Positions 16,839-26,631 of a stretch of DNA of 64,000 bases are shown here, piece by piece; within the stretch, counting starts at the first letter, position 1; every line of letters starts with the position of its first letter. The notes under the pieces were generated by a model that worked only from the letters and a program-made list of their open reading frames with translations, searched no databases and was not told where the DNA came from. Both the position numbers and the translations under genes were made by a program. The stretch lies in NCBI RefSeq assembly GCF_022394535.1, contig NZ_CP089414.1, forward strand, positions 2,914,001-2,978,000, given 5' to 3'. This stretch comes from Dyella terrae. Lineage in GTDB: Bacteria > Pseudomonadota > Gammaproteobacteria > Xanthomonadales > Rhodanobacteraceae.

Positions 16839-17834
16839 ATGCATATGCGACAGCTCGGCAAGAATGGTCCCTCCGTCTCCGTCCTCGGCCTGGGTTGCAT
16901 GGGCATGAGCGAGTTCTACGGCAGCGACCGGGACGACGCCGAATCCATTGCCACCATTCACCACGCACTGGAGCGTGGCTTCAACTTCCTCGACACCGCC
17001 GATGTGTATGGCCCGCATACCAACGAAGTGCTGGTAGGCAAGGCCATCCGCGATCGCCGCGACCAGGCGTTTCTTGCCACCAAGTTCGGCATCGTGCGCG
17101 ATCCTAACGACCCCTCCGTGCGCGGCGTGAGCGGCAGCCCGGAGTATGTGCGGGCCTCCTGCGACGCCAGTCTCAAGCGCCTCGGTCTGGACCATATCGA
17201 CCTCTACTACCAGCACCGTGTGGACACCACCGTGCCCATCGAAGAAACCGTGGGCGCGATGGCGGAGTTGGTGAAGGCCGGCAAGGTGCGCTACCTCGGC
17301 CTATCCGAGGCATCGGGCGCCACGCTTGAGCGCGCAGCCAAGGTGCATCCCATCGCTGCGCTGCAGGTGGAGTTCTCGCTGTGGACGCGCGACCCGCAGG
17401 AGAACGGCATGGTCGAGTCTTCCGCAAAAACGGGCACCAGCATCGTGGCCTACTCACCGCTGGGCCGCGGTTTCCTCACTGGCGCATTCCAGAGCCCTGA
17501 AGATTTCGAGGCCGATGACTACCGCCGCCAGAGCCCGCGCTTCCAGGGCGACAACTTCTACCGCAACCTAGAGCTGGTGGAAAAAGTGAAGGCCATCGCC
17601 GCCGACAAGGGCTGCACACCGGCGCAACTCGCGCTGGCCTGGGTACTGGCGCAGGGCAGCAACATATTTGCGATCCCAGGCACCCGCCGCATCGGGCGGC
17701 TGGACGAAAATCTCGCCGCAGTGGATCTCACGCTGAGCCCGGAAGAGCTGAAGACGATCGACGCCGTGTTCCCGCCCGACGCCGCTGCCGGTGCGCGCTA
17801 CGCGGGCCCGATGATGCAAGCAGTGAACCGATAA
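16839..17834 (+). CDS. Aldo/keto reductase
   Basis: 331 residues forming one TIM-barrel AKR domain. The catalytic tetrad is visible: Asp and Tyr in [12 protein letters not shown], Lys in ATKFG and His in YYQHRVD. The C-terminal [12 protein letters not shown] segment binds NADP phosphate. It is closest in style to the YhdN/AKR13-like reductases that reduce small aldehydes with NADPH. ATG at 16839 has AAGGA eight bases upstream; ATG 16845 is an alternative. Its regulator is probably the divergent LysR gene. Confidence 0.92.
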   Translation: MHMRQLGKNGPSVSVLGLGCMGMSEFYGSDRDDAESIATIHHALERGFNFLDTADVYGPHTNEVLVGKAIRDRRDQAFLATKFGIVRDPNDPSVRGVSGSPEYVRASCDASLKRLGLDHIDLYYQHRVDTTVPIEETVGAMAELVKAGKVRYLGLSEASGATLERAAKVHPIAALQVEFSLWTRDPQENGMVESSAKTGTSIVAYSPLGRGFLTGAFQSPEDFEADDYRRQSPRFQGDNFYRNLELVEKVKAIAADKGCTPAQLALAWVLAQGSNIFAIPGTRRIGRLDENLAAVDLTLSPEELKTIDAVFPPDAAAGARYAGPMMQAVNR

Positions 17835-17886
17835 TGCGGTCGCCGTGGACTGCCTGACACAAGACAATCTGCTCGCCTACTAGTCA

Positions 17887-17904
17887 TGTAGGAATTCGCT
17901 TACA
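17887..17904. promoter_or_regulatory. TGTA-N10-TACA element
   Basis: A short dyad TGTA ggaattcgct TACA lies just upstream of the candidate promoter TTGCGC (17908) and TATGTC (17931, 17-bp spacer). It may bind a regulator of the small transcript that follows. Confidence 0.3.
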
Positions 17905-17942
17905 TTTTTGCGCCAATCACTCAGGCAATCTATGTCTACCGG

Positions 17943-18024
17943 CGTTCCCACGGACTCCGGTACCCCAGGGTCGGTCGCCCCCCTAGAACCGACCCACGAG
18001 GCCCCCGAAAGGGGGCCTTTTTTT
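17943..18024 (+). ncRNA. Candidate small RNA with C-rich loop
   Basis: A promoter-like pair (TTGCGC at 17908, 17-bp spacer, TATGTC at 17931) is followed by two stem-loops. The first is GGGTCGG (17968-17974) paired with CCGACCC (17989-17995), with a 14-base loop containing six consecutive C. The second is a Rho-independent terminator. No neighbouring gene is served: the reductase ends 109 bases before and the next gene is convergent. C-rich loops are a feature of Xanthomonas sRNAs such as sX13, which pair with G-rich sequence near ribosome sites; similarity to that RNA is only in this feature. Confidence 0.5.
17999..18024 (+). terminator. Rho-independent terminator
   Basis: AGGCCCCC, loop GAAA, GGGGGCCT, then a run of seven T in total. 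It is strong on the + strand only. It ends either the candidate small RNA or the aldo/keto reductase transcript. Confidence 0.9.
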
Positions 18025-18100
18025 ATGCCTGATGTTTTTCATGCCGGATGGATAGATGTCCATTCCGCGCGTCTTCACGCCGTCGTGACATCGTGGGTCA

Positions 18101-19187
18101 TCAGCGATGAGCGGCAGATGCCCAGGCATCGCGTTCCGCCGCGCTCAGCGCCAGCTCAACTGCATGCCCTTCGGCAGCGGACGCTATGGCAGCCTCGATC
18201 ACCGCCATCACGGTGATCGCCTGTTGCGGCGTCACCGGGTTGTCGCCCTGCCCGAGTACGGCGTCGCGGAAGGTGGCGTAGTAGCGGCTCTGGTCGCCCC
18301 TTGGCGAAGGCACGCGCTCGACGTTGCCGCTACCGTCGTAGAGCAGCAGATCGTCGGGATCGACACCCCAATCCGCGTCGCCCGGCCGCATGCCAGCAAG
18401 CAGCTGGGTTTCCTGCGGATCGATCATCGACTTCACCGCACTGCCCAGCGTGCCGTGCACGACAAAGCGCGGGCTGCCGCCGGCCACCAGCATGCTGGCA
18501 TGCAGAATCACGCGCCGCTGACCGTACTCGAGCACCACGTGCGCCCAGTCGGTGACCGTACCGCCCTCACGCTGCACCGCCAGGCTGGCCCATACGCGAT
18601 CCGGCAAGCCGAACAGGCACAACGCCTGATCCACCAAATGCGGCCCAAGGTCGTACCACAGGCCACTGCCGGCACCCGGCTGCTCGCGCCAGCGCACGCG
18701 CACTTGCGGGCGGAAGCGGTCGATATGCGATTCGAGATGAGTCACCTCGCCCAGGCGCCCTTCCGCGATCAGTTGCCGTATGCCCAGGAAATCGGCATCC
18801 CAGCGCCGGTTTTGAAACACCGACAGCACCCGCCCCTCCCGCTCCGCGATGGCCGCCAACTCACGCGCCTCCACCAGATCGAGCGCAAACGGCTTGTCGA
18901 CCACCACGTGCTTGCCCGCTTCCAGCGCCGCACGCGCCAGCGGTGCGTGTGTGTCATTCGGGCGACGCGATCACCACTACGTCCAATTGAGGATCGGCCA
19001 GCGCCACATCCGCACTCGCGACCACGTCGACATCAGGCAGATCCGCATGCACCTTGGCGGCGTCACGCGAGACGACCGTGCTTAGCGCAAGGCCGGGCAC
19101 GCTGCGGATCAGCGGCGCGTGGAAGGTCTTGCCGGCAAAGCCGTAACCGATCAATGCGACACGCAGCGGGGCGGTGGAAGTGCTCAT
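18101..19187 (-). pseudogene. Gfo/Idh/MocA family oxidoreductase, frameshifted
   Basis: The N-terminal Rossmann part (ALIGYGFAGKTFHAPLI, then DVVVIASP) reads from ATG 19187 to a stop at 18954. The rest, starting NDTHAPLARAALEAGKHVVVDKP, continues in another frame to 18101. Removing one G from the GGG run at 18960-18962 (+ strand) restores a single protein of about 361 residues with the EKP-like motif (DKPFALDL) and the C-terminal alpha/beta domain (WYDLGPHLVDQALCLFG). The intact family oxidises or epimerises sugars or cyclitols with NAD(P). A single base in a homopolymer may be a sequencing error. It converges with the candidate sRNA and diverges from the cupin gene. Confidence 0.85.
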
Positions 19188-19325
19188 GGAGAAAGCCAGA
19201 GTGGACCTGAAACCACGCATGATAGGCCAAGCGCCCAGATACCCCGCCCGAAAGCGGCTTCGCACGACCGTGACGCCCGTGCGTGCAGCATCCGCATCCA
19301 GTCCGTCTGCATCGAGGAAGCCGCC

Positions 19326-19745
19326 ATGTCGATCCGCTCACTGGTGATCGCTGCACTGCTTGCTGGCACGGGAATCAGCGCCACCGCGCTGGCACAGGAC
19401 GCGCCAGCTGCCGCCACACCCCAGCCTAAGCGGACCATCCTCGACCAGCATGAGCAAAGCGGCGTGCCGGGCACGGAGATCGTCCTCGGCACCGCGGAGA
19501 TTCCCGCGGGCGGCATGGTGGGCTGGCACGTCCACGATGGCGACGAATCGGGTTACGTGCTCAAGGGCAATCTAGTGCTCAAGACGCGCGGTAAGCCGGA
19601 TCAGGTGCTCAAGGCGGGCGATCATTTCTTCAACCCGCGTGGCGCCGTGCACAGTCTGGCCGCCGCGCCCGGCAGCGAGGGCGGCGTGGCGCTTTCCACG
19701 TGGATCATCGACAAGGGCAAGCCGCTTGCCGAGCCGGTGAAGTAG
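19326..19745 (+). CDS. Secreted cupin domain protein
   Basis: 139 residues. A signal peptide (about 1-24, ending ATALAQD) is followed by one cupin barrel: GWHVHDGDESGYVLKGNL supplies the two His and the Glu of cupin motif 1, and GDHFFNPRGAVHS supplies motif 2 His. It is a small periplasmic metal-binding protein of unknown reaction. ATG at 19326 has GAGGAAG upstream. It is divergent from the broken oxidoreductase across 138 bases. Small cupins of this type are common in Xanthomonadales without known function. Confidence 0.85.
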   Translation: MSIRSLVIAALLAGTGISATALAQDAPAAATPQPKRTILDQHEQSGVPGTEIVLGTAEIPAGGMVGWHVHDGDESGYVLKGNLVLKTRGKPDQVLKAGDHFFNPRGAVHSLAAAPGSEGGVALSTWIIDKGKPLAEPVK

Positions 19746-19864
19746 TCGGCAGTAACGTTCTCCGGGCGGCTTGGGGGCTGCCTTGTACAACTTGTTTCAC
19801 GGTTGGGTCACCGAAGCGATGGTAGTCAACGACGCCGTTGAGCGTCGCTTTTCGGGACTTGATC

Positions 19865-22800
19865 ATGAATCGACATGCGCAACAACAACGGGAAATGCGA
19901 GCGAACTCCCTCACGCAGGGCACTTCGCGATCTGCATCGAGCTTTCCACGACCACGATGGCTGGTTGCCTGCCTGTTGGCCACGCTCGCCCCCTCTGCGT
20001 TCGCCAACTGCGTGCTGCAACCCAGTGGCACCACCGTCATCTGCGATACCAACGCGCCCAACCCGTTCACCAGCAGCATCAATGCGACCGTGGTTGGAAC
20101 AGGCTCGCTCACCATTCCCTTGAATGGCGCCACGGTAACCGTGAACGCTGGCTCGGGCCTGTCCACCACCGGCGCGGCTATCCAGGTCGCCAACAACAGC
20201 ACCGTAACCGTAGGCAAGGGCGGATCGATCACCACCACCTTCATCAACGCCTACGGCATGTGGGCAGGCGACCCCAGCAACGCATCGAGCACCACCGTCG
20301 GCTACGGCAACACGCTGGAGAACGACGGCACCATCCGCACCAATGGCAGCAATTCCGTAGGCATGTTCGCCCGCACAGGCAACCGCACCGCCGGCAATAC
20401 ACTGATCAATCGCGGACAGATCGACACGTACGGCTCGATCTCCGGCACCAGCACGCGCGCATCGTCGGCGGGCATCCGCTCGGAAAGCGTGGTGGCTAGC
20501 ACCATTCTCAACTACGGCAACGTCGCTGCGCACGGCGCCTACGCCACCATCGGCACGGGTACCACCATGGCCATCGCCGGCAACGGCGTGGAGATGGCCG
20601 GCCCCGGCACCTTCACTAACGAAGCCGGCGCCAGCGTCACCAGTGACAACGCCTACGGCTTCTACGGAAACGGCCCCAACGCCAACGGCATCACCGTGAC
20701 CAACGCGGGCACACTCAGCGGCCATCTCGGTGCCGTGTTGTTTGGGCCGGGACAATCCAACAACACCGTGATGCTCGAAGCCGGCTCCACTACCACCGGC
20801 TCCATCGACGCGGGCTCGGGCGGCAGCAACAACACGCTAGTGTTCGACGGCTTCACGTCCACGGCGTTCGCCAATGCGATTCCCAACTGGCAGTTGGTCG
20901 CCTTGCGCAACAGCGCCAACGTCACGCTGTCGGCACCTAGCTACACACTCACCAACCTCTCGCTCGATGCGGGCACCACCGCCACCTTCAACGGCCCCGC
21001 GCTGACCATCGGTGGACAGATCACCGACAACGGCTCGCTGGTGTTCACCAGTGCGAGCAACCTGAGCATTGCCGCACCCATCCAGGGCAGTGGCTCGGTG
21101 ACACAGTCCGGCAGCGGCACACTGGTGCTGGCGGGTGCGGGCTCCTATACGGGCCCGACCACCGTCGCCAGCGGCACGCTACAAGCGGGTGCGGCGAACG
21201 TGCTCTCGCCATCCAGCGCGTTCACCGTGAACAGCGGCGCCACGCTGGATCTGGGCAACGCCAACCAGACCATCGGCAGCCTGGCCGGCGCAGGTGCCGT
21301 GACGTTTGAAGCGGGAACACTCACCACCGGCGGGCTCGGCACATCCACGTCATTCAGTGGTGTGGCATCCGGCAGCGGCGCGCTGGTGAAGACAGGTGCC
21401 GGCACCATGACATTGACCGGCGCCAACACGTACACCGGTGGAACGGTGATCGCCAATGGCGCCCTGCAACCAGGCGACGGCGGCACCACGGGCAGCATCA
21501 CGGGCAACGTGCAGAACGGCGGCACGCTGATCTTCGATCGCTCCGACACCGTGACCTTCAACAACCTCATCAGCGATTGGACGAACACGACGCCAGACCC
21601 GTCGGGTTCCGTGCAACAGAACGGCACGGGCACCACCATCCTCACCGCCACCAACACCTACAGCGGCACGACGCAAGTCAACGCCGGCACGCTGATCGTG
21701 GGCAACGCGCCCAACAGCACGGCCGCCCTCGCCGGCGGTGGCGCAGTGACGGTGGCGAGCGGCGCGACGTTCGGCGGCTATGGCAGCACCGCCGGTGACG
21801 TGAACAACAGCGGCACCATCGCCGTGGCCGATGCGCTGTCGCTGTTCCAGGGCGGCAGCAAGGGCAGCTTCACCATCGGTGGCACACTGACCAACAACAA
21901 CCTGATCCAGCTTGCCGGCACAGGCGTGGGCAATACGCTATCTGTCCACAGCCTGGTGGGCCAAGGCAGTTCGCAGGTAGCCATGAACACGGTGCTAGGT
22001 GGTGACGGCCCCCCTACGGACTTGCTGGTAATCAACGGCGGCAGCGCCAGCGGACAAACCGTGCTCAACGTCACCAACGTGGGTGGCCTGGGTGCGGCGA
22101 CCACCGGCAACGGCATACAAGTGGTAGCGGCCAACACGCCCGCGACGTCCACGTCCGGCGCTTTCGTGCTGGGCACGTCGCTGAAAGCGGGGCCGTATCA
22201 ATACGCCTTGTTCGAAGGTGCGCGCGACAACACCTCGGCCTATTCCTGGTACTTACGCTCGGAGAATCCCAACCCGCCACTACCGCCGTCGGAGATCACC
22301 GGAACCGTGGCGCCTCCGCCACCGGTGGTGACGCCGGGTGAGCCAACTCCGCCGCCAGTCGAACCGTATGTGCCGTACTACCGCAGCGAAGTGTCGCTAT
22401 ACGCCGCGTTGCCTTCCATGGCACTCAACTACGGCAAGGCGCTGATCGGCACGCTGCACGATCGCGTTGGCGAAGAAGAACAACTGCGCGACCTGTCCGA
22501 CGATGGCTTCGGCGCCAGCGGCGTGTGGGCCCGTGTGGTCGGGCAGGACGGCGAATGGGATGCGAAACCCGGTGGCATCTATCGCGACGGCCCCTCGTTT
22601 GACGACAACATGATCGCCGTACAAGCCGGGTTAGACCTCTATCGCACAAAACAAACCGATGGCGGACGCGACTTCGCCGGTGTGTTGGCATCGGTAGGCC
22701 ACGGCCACGGCGGCGTTAGCAACTACGACAACACCTCGGCGGGTAACAACCGCTTTGATTCATATTCGGTCGGCGGCTACTGGACGCACTTCGGCGCCAA

Positions 22801-23359
22801 CGGCTGGTATGTCGATGGCGTGTTGCAAGGCACGTGGTACAACGCGACATCCACGTCCAACCAACAAGAGAACCTCACTACCCACGGCTTCGGTACAGCC
22901 GTGTCGGCGGAAGGCGGGTATCCATTCGCGTTCGGCAACGGCTGGTCACTGGAACCGCAAAGCCAGCTGATCTATCAATCGCTGCATCTGGCCAACGCCT
23001 ACGATTCCGCCGCCAGCGTGCAGTTTCGTGACAGCGACTCGCTGGCCGGACGCATCGGTGGCCGTGCATCACGCACCTGGCAATGGAACCAGAAGTACAC
23101 GCCGGATCTGCTCGCCGGGTGGTTCTTCGCTAACCTCTGGCATGAGTTCAAATCGGATGCGGTCACCGCGTTCTCATCGCAGGATGGCAATGTGCCGTTC
23201 CATTCCGATCTCGGCGGAAGCTGGTGGGAGCTCGGTGTCGGCGGAAGCGCCGTTCTGCACAAAGGTGCAACGCTCTACGCCACCGTCAGCTATGACAAGG
23301 GCTTCGGCGACGGTGTCAAGGCGCTCAATGGCAGCATGGGCATGCGCTGGAACTGGTAG
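19865..23359 (+). CDS. Autotransporter (type Va) with PATR-repeat passenger
   Basis: 1164 residues. It begins with an extended N-region and signal peptide (LVACLLATLAPSAFA, about residues 34-48). The passenger is a Gly/Asn/Thr-rich beta helix with autotransporter-associated repeats such as GAGSYTGPTTVASGTLQAG, GANTYTGGTVIANGALQPG and ATNTYSGTTQVNAGTLIVG (about residues 420-630). A Pro-rich hinge (about 800-840) leads to the pertactin-like linker and a 12-strand beta barrel ending in the outer-membrane signature GMRWNW. The protein inserts its barrel in the outer membrane and displays the passenger, probably as adhesin. The long N-terminal extension before the hydrophobic core is typical of large autotransporters. 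It stands alone; the cupin ends 119 bases upstream. Confidence 0.93.
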   Translation: MNRHAQQQREMRANSLTQGTSRSASSFPRPRWLVACLLATLAPSAFANCVLQPSGTTVICDTNAPNPFTSSINATVVGTGSLTIPLNGATVTVNAGSGLSTTGAAIQVANNSTVTVGKGGSITTTFINAYGMWAGDPSNASSTTVGYGNTLENDGTIRTNGSNSVGMFARTGNRTAGNTLINRGQIDTYGSISGTSTRASSAGIRSESVVASTILNYGNVAAHGAYATIGTGTTMAIAGNGVEMAGPGTFTNEAGASVTSDNAYGFYGNGPNANGITVTNAGTLSGHLGAVLFGPGQSNNTVMLEAGSTTTGSIDAGSGGSNNTLVFDGFTSTAFANAIPNWQLVALRNSANVTLSAPSYTLTNLSLDAGTTATFNGPALTIGGQITDNGSLVFTSASNLSIAAPIQGSGSVTQSGSGTLVLAGAGSYTGPTTVASGTLQAGAANVLSPSSAFTVNSGATLDLGNANQTIGSLAGAGAVTFEAGTLTTGGLGTSTSFSGVASGSGALVKTGAGTMTLTGANTYTGGTVIANGALQPGDGGTTGSITGNVQNGGTLIFDRSDTVTFNNLISDWTNTTPDPSGSVQQNGTGTTILTATNTYSGTTQVNAGTLIVGNAPNSTAALAGGGAVTVASGATFGGYGSTAGDVNNSGTIAVADALSLFQGGSKGSFTIGGTLTNNNLIQLAGTGVGNTLSVHSLVGQGSSQVAMNTVLGGDGPPTDLLVINGGSASGQTVLNVTNVGGLGAATTGNGIQVVAANTPATSTSGAFVLGTSLKAGPYQYALFEGARDNTSAYSWYLRSENPNPPLPPSEITGTVAPPPPVVTPGEPTPPPVEPYVPYYRSEVSLYAALPSMALNYGKALIGTLHDRVGEEEQLRDLSDDGFGASGVWARVVGQDGEWDAKPGGIYRDGPSFDDNMIAVQAGLDLYRTKQTDGGRDFAGVLASVGHGHGGVSNYDNTSAGNNRFDSYSVGGYWTHFGANGWYVDGVLQGTWYNATSTSNQQENLTTHGFGTAVSAEGGYPFAFGNGWSLEPQSQLIYQSLHLANAYDSAASVQFRDSDSLAGRIGGRASRTWQWNQKYTPDLLAGWFFANLWHEFKSDAVTAFSSQDGNVPFHSDLGGSWWELGVGGSAVLHKGATLYATVSYDKGFGDGVKALNGSMGMRWNW

Positions 23360-23438
23360 CCGCCCCTACTCGTTCCGAGACCATGGAAAAGGCACGTCTA
23401 AGACGGCGCTAAGTGATTCGTCGCCCCACATCACCCGG

Positions 23439-23456
23439 CTGAAACATAACTGTCAA
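23439..23456 (+). promoter_or_regulatory. Pho-box-like site upstream of the TonB receptor
   Basis: CTGAAACATAACTGTCAA matches the Pho box (CTGTCATAAAACTGTCAT) at about 12 of 18 positions, with the second half-site CTGTCA exact and the usual 11-bp repeat phase. It lies 50 bases before the receptor start. A related sequence precedes the two-component operon at 26632-26649. Confidence 0.5.
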
Positions 23457-23505
23457 ATCGTAAATTCACGCTAGTGCGCTGAATCCAGCCACTGCCGATA
23501 CCACC

Positions 23506-25815
23506 ATGCCCAACGTCCTCAGCCGGCGCCATCAGGCGTCGCACACCCTCTTGCGCCCGATTTCCAGCGCGATCGCCCTGGCCCTGGTTGCCGGCCTGTC
23601 GCTGGCCATGCCCGTGCATGCCGCCGATACCGATCCGGCCACCACGGATGCCAGCACAGACGCATCGACGGCCAAAGCCAATGCCAACGCGCTGAAGGCG
23701 CCGAAGGAGCTGGAAGAGGTCGAAGTGCGCGGCACTGCTGCGCAGTCCGCCATCACCCAGGCACCGACGCAGGCCGATCTGAACATCACGCAGCCCCAGT
23801 CGATCATTGGCCTGGACTGGATCAGCAACCACGTTGCGCCGACCGCCGATTACGCCACCATTGCCGCGATTTCGCCGGGCGTCACCAATGTGAGCACTGC
23901 GGGCCCCGGCTTGGGCGAGTCCAAGCAGATGACGCTGCGCGGCTTCAACGACAACCAGTACAACGTGACGTACGACGGCATTCCGTTCGGCGACACCAAC
24001 GACTTCAGTCACCACACCAGCAGCTATTTCCCGGCCAAGATGCTCGGCCAGATCGTGGTGGACCGCGGCCCCGGCAGCGCCAGCACCATCGGCGAAGCGA
24101 CGTTTGGCGGCACGGTGGGGCTGAGCTCGAAGGACCCGACCGACTCGTTCTCGTTCATCCCCACGCAAAGCTTTGGCAGCTACGACACCTCGCTCACGCA
24201 CCTGGAAGTGAACTCCGGCAAGCTCGATGATCTCGGCGGCGGCAAGTTCATCGCCAGCGCGCAATACATCAGCACAGACACCGCCAAGACGGACGGCGAC
24301 ATGTCGCGCAAGACGGGCTACATCAAGTACGTGCAGCCGATCGGCGACAGCACCGAGATCACCTTCCTCAGCAACTACAACTACATCCGCTTCAACAATC
24401 CCAACCTCAGCTCGTTGACGCTGCAGCAGATCACGCAACTGGGCAGCAATTTTGGCCTGAACAACGACCGCACCAGCGTCAACTGCGCCTGCTACAACTA
24501 CCAGACCAAGCAGACGGACCTGGAATACATCGGCGTCCACAGCCTGCTGTCGGAAACCTGGTCGCTGGACAACAAGGTCTACACCTACGCCTACGACAAC
24601 ACCAGCCACGAAAGCCCGTACGTTGGTACCAAGGCATCGCCCACCAACATGGGCGGCTACATCAAGATCAATAATTACCGCGCCTGGGGCGACGTGCTGC
24701 AGTTGGTGCATGCGGACGACCACGGCCAGTTCCGCACGGGCGGCTGGTACGAGTACACCGACAACAACCGCAGCAGCATCGCCATCGACTACGGCCGCGA
24801 CGGCGCCGTGGATGTGAAGCCGGGCGCGTCGACCTTCGGCACGTTCAACAGCAAGGGCGTGTACAGCGGTCCGTACAAGTACATCATGACGGACCAGCTC
24901 CATACCGGTCAGCTCTATGCCGAGTACGAGTGGTACGCCTATGACGGCCTGAGCATCACCCCGGGCGTGAAGTACTTCGACGTGAGCCGCGACATCGAAG
25001 CGCCGATCAACCAGACCACCAAGACGCCGCTGTTCTACAAGCAGAGCTGGGACAAGACGCTGGGTTACCTCACGGCTAACTACACGTTCAACCAGGAATG
25101 GAGCGTCTACGCACAGGCGGCGCAGGGCTTCCTGACGCCCAACCTCAACCAGTTCTACGTGCCGAACCCGACGGCGAACAACACGCATCCCACGCAGACG
25201 ATGAACTACCAGTTCGGCACGGTCTACAAGACCGAGCGTTTCAACGCTGACGCCGACGTGTATTTCATCAACTACAAGAACTACCAGTTCTCCACCACGG
25301 TGCCGGGCACCACCGATCCGGTCTACTACCTGGCGAAGGGCGCATACATCAAGGGCATTGAAGGCGAGGCCACGTACTACGTGGGCGCGGGTGCCAGCGT
25401 GTTCGCCAACGGCTCGCTGCAGGATGCCTATTTCAAGGGCTCCAGCCTGGACATGCCCAACGTGCCGAACCGCACCGCCGCGCTCGGCGTGATGTACGAG
25501 AACCAGGGTTTCTTCGCGTCGCTGTACGACAAGTACACCGGCAGCCAGAAGGCCTACAACTCCAGCTTCAGTCCGGACGTTGCGTCCTCGGTGAGCTCCA
25601 CCATCAGCACCGGCGGTTACTGGCAGGCGGCGATGAGCATTGGTTACGGCCAGAACCTGAGCGGTTCGGTGATCAAGAGCTACAAGGTGCGCCTGCAGGT
25701 GGACAACCTGTTCGACGCGCACAACCTGGTGATCAACTCGGTGAGCAGCAACGTGGGTTCGTACTACGTGCTGCCGGGCCGCAGCTGGTTCGCTTCGGTT
25801 TCGCTGGCACTCTGA
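23506..25815 (+). CDS. TonB-dependent outer-membrane receptor
   Basis: 769 residues. Signal peptide (about 1-45, ending MPVHAA), an Ala/Thr-rich stretch, then the TonB box region near LEEVEVRGTA. The plug domain (about 85-200) has the motif MTLRGFNDNQYNVTYDGIPFGD, and IVVDRGPGSASTIGEATFGGTV matches the plug end. A 22-strand barrel follows, ending LPGRSWFASVSLAL with a terminal Leu. It imports a ligand across the outer membrane using TonB energy. The secreted acid phosphatase gene follows 19 bases after the stop, and a Pho-box-like site precedes, which together suggest a phosphorylated nutrient; iron chelates are the alternative. Confidence 0.92.
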   Translation: MPNVLSRRHQASHTLLRPISSAIALALVAGLSLAMPVHAADTDPATTDASTDASTAKANANALKAPKELEEVEVRGTAAQSAITQAPTQADLNITQPQSIIGLDWISNHVAPTADYATIAAISPGVTNVSTAGPGLGESKQMTLRGFNDNQYNVTYDGIPFGDTNDFSHHTSSYFPAKMLGQIVVDRGPGSASTIGEATFGGTVGLSSKDPTDSFSFIPTQSFGSYDTSLTHLEVNSGKLDDLGGGKFIASAQYISTDTAKTDGDMSRKTGYIKYVQPIGDSTEITFLSNYNYIRFNNPNLSSLTLQQITQLGSNFGLNNDRTSVNCACYNYQTKQTDLEYIGVHSLLSETWSLDNKVYTYAYDNTSHESPYVGTKASPTNMGGYIKINNYRAWGDVLQLVHADDHGQFRTGGWYEYTDNNRSSIAIDYGRDGAVDVKPGASTFGTFNSKGVYSGPYKYIMTDQLHTGQLYAEYEWYAYDGLSITPGVKYFDVSRDIEAPINQTTKTPLFYKQSWDKTLGYLTANYTFNQEWSVYAQAAQGFLTPNLNQFYVPNPTANNTHPTQTMNYQFGTVYKTERFNADADVYFINYKNYQFSTTVPGTTDPVYYLAKGAYIKGIEGEATYYVGAGASVFANGSLQDAYFKGSSLDMPNVPNRTAALGVMYENQGFFASLYDKYTGSQKAYNSSFSPDVASSVSSTISTGGYWQAAMSIGYGQNLSGSVIKSYKVRLQVDNLFDAHNLVINSVSSNVGSYYVLPGRSWFASVSLAL

Positions 25816-25834
25816 CGGACGGGGCGACGATTTG

Positions 25835-26548
25835 ATGTTCAAGCACACGTTCCTCACCCTGCTCCTGCTCGCACCGTCGCTGGCCGCCGCCAGCGACGGC
25901 CACGCCAAGACCTACCTCAGCGACGCGCAAGTCAGCGCCGTGATGGCTGCCCTGCCCGCGCCAAGCGCGCCGGGCAGCGCGGAAGACAAGGCGGACTACG
26001 CCGCCACTGACCGCGCTTTTGCGGAGCGTTCGGCAGCGGACTTCGCCCAGGCCAAGCAGGAAGAAAAGTTCAATGCGTTCGACTTCGCACCGCTGATCGG
26101 GCCCGGCTTCCAGGCAGACAAGCTCCCTCGCGTGGCTGCGCTGTTCAAGGAAGCGGAAGAAGAAACCAAGGAAGCGGTGGATCTTTCCAAGAACCACTGG
26201 AAGCGCCCGCGCCCCTGCCCGCCCGCCTCGGACTGCGCAAGCAACCCGGAGAAGGCGGCGAAGAAGAGTTTCGGCTATCCCAGCGGCCATTCCAGTAAGG
26301 CCACGGTGGACGCGATCCTGCTGGCCCAGTTGTTCCCGCAGGATGCCGACGCCCTGATGCAGCACGCCCGCGACATCGGCTGGCGTCGCGTAGTGAAGGG
26401 TGTGCACACGCTGCAGGATATTTATGCGGGACGCGGGTTTGGCACGGCACTCGCCACCGACATGCTCGCCTCGCCCACCTTGCAACACGATCTGGCGGCA
26501 GCTCGCGAAGAATTGCGGGCAGCCGGTTTGGCTCCGAAGACGCCGTAG
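25835..26548 (+). CDS. Class A nonspecific acid phosphatase (PAP2 superfamily)
   Basis: 237 residues. A signal peptide (about 1-20, LLLLAPSLAAASDG) puts it in the periplasm. The three PAP2 active-site motifs are present: KNHWKRPRP (K-x6-RP), PSGHS, and RRVVKGVHTLQDIYAG with the Arg, His and Asp of motif 3. Two cysteines (CPPASDC) may form a disulfide. It dephosphorylates organic phosphomonoesters. It lies 19 bases after the TonB receptor in the same direction, so they form an operon: the phosphatase can release phosphate or a moiety from what the receptor brings in. Confidence 0.9.
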   Translation: MFKHTFLTLLLLAPSLAAASDGHAKTYLSDAQVSAVMAALPAPSAPGSAEDKADYAATDRAFAERSAADFAQAKQEEKFNAFDFAPLIGPGFQADKLPRVAALFKEAEEETKEAVDLSKNHWKRPRPCPPASDCASNPEKAAKKSFGYPSGHSSKATVDAILLAQLFPQDADALMQHARDIGWRRVVKGVHTLQDIYAGRGFGTALATDMLASPTLQHDLAAAREELRAAGLAPKTP

Positions 26549-26601
26549 GCCCTTGAGGATCCCTGATCCTCGCCCCTTCCCTTAGCTTCGATGGAGCACG
26601 T

Positions 26602-26624
26602 GCCCACGGATGGGCCCTTTTTTT
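26602..26624 (+). terminator. Rho-independent terminator after the phosphatase gene
   Basis: GCCCA, loop CGGA, TGGGC, then CC and seven T. The stem is short but GC-rich, and the U-run is strong. It ends the receptor-phosphatase operon 54 bases after the stop codon. Confidence 0.75.
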
Positions 26625-26631
26625 CCCGGGA

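Noticed and set aside
19838..19864. Earlier start for the autotransporter
   Set aside because: Codons before ATG 19865 add nothing and lack an RBS; the long N-region of the signal begins well at 19865.
23431..25908. Long open frame on the minus strand across the TonB receptor gene
   Set aside because: It is the antisense shadow of a high-GC gene; its translation is Arg/Val/Ala-rich without domains, and the + strand gene is certain.
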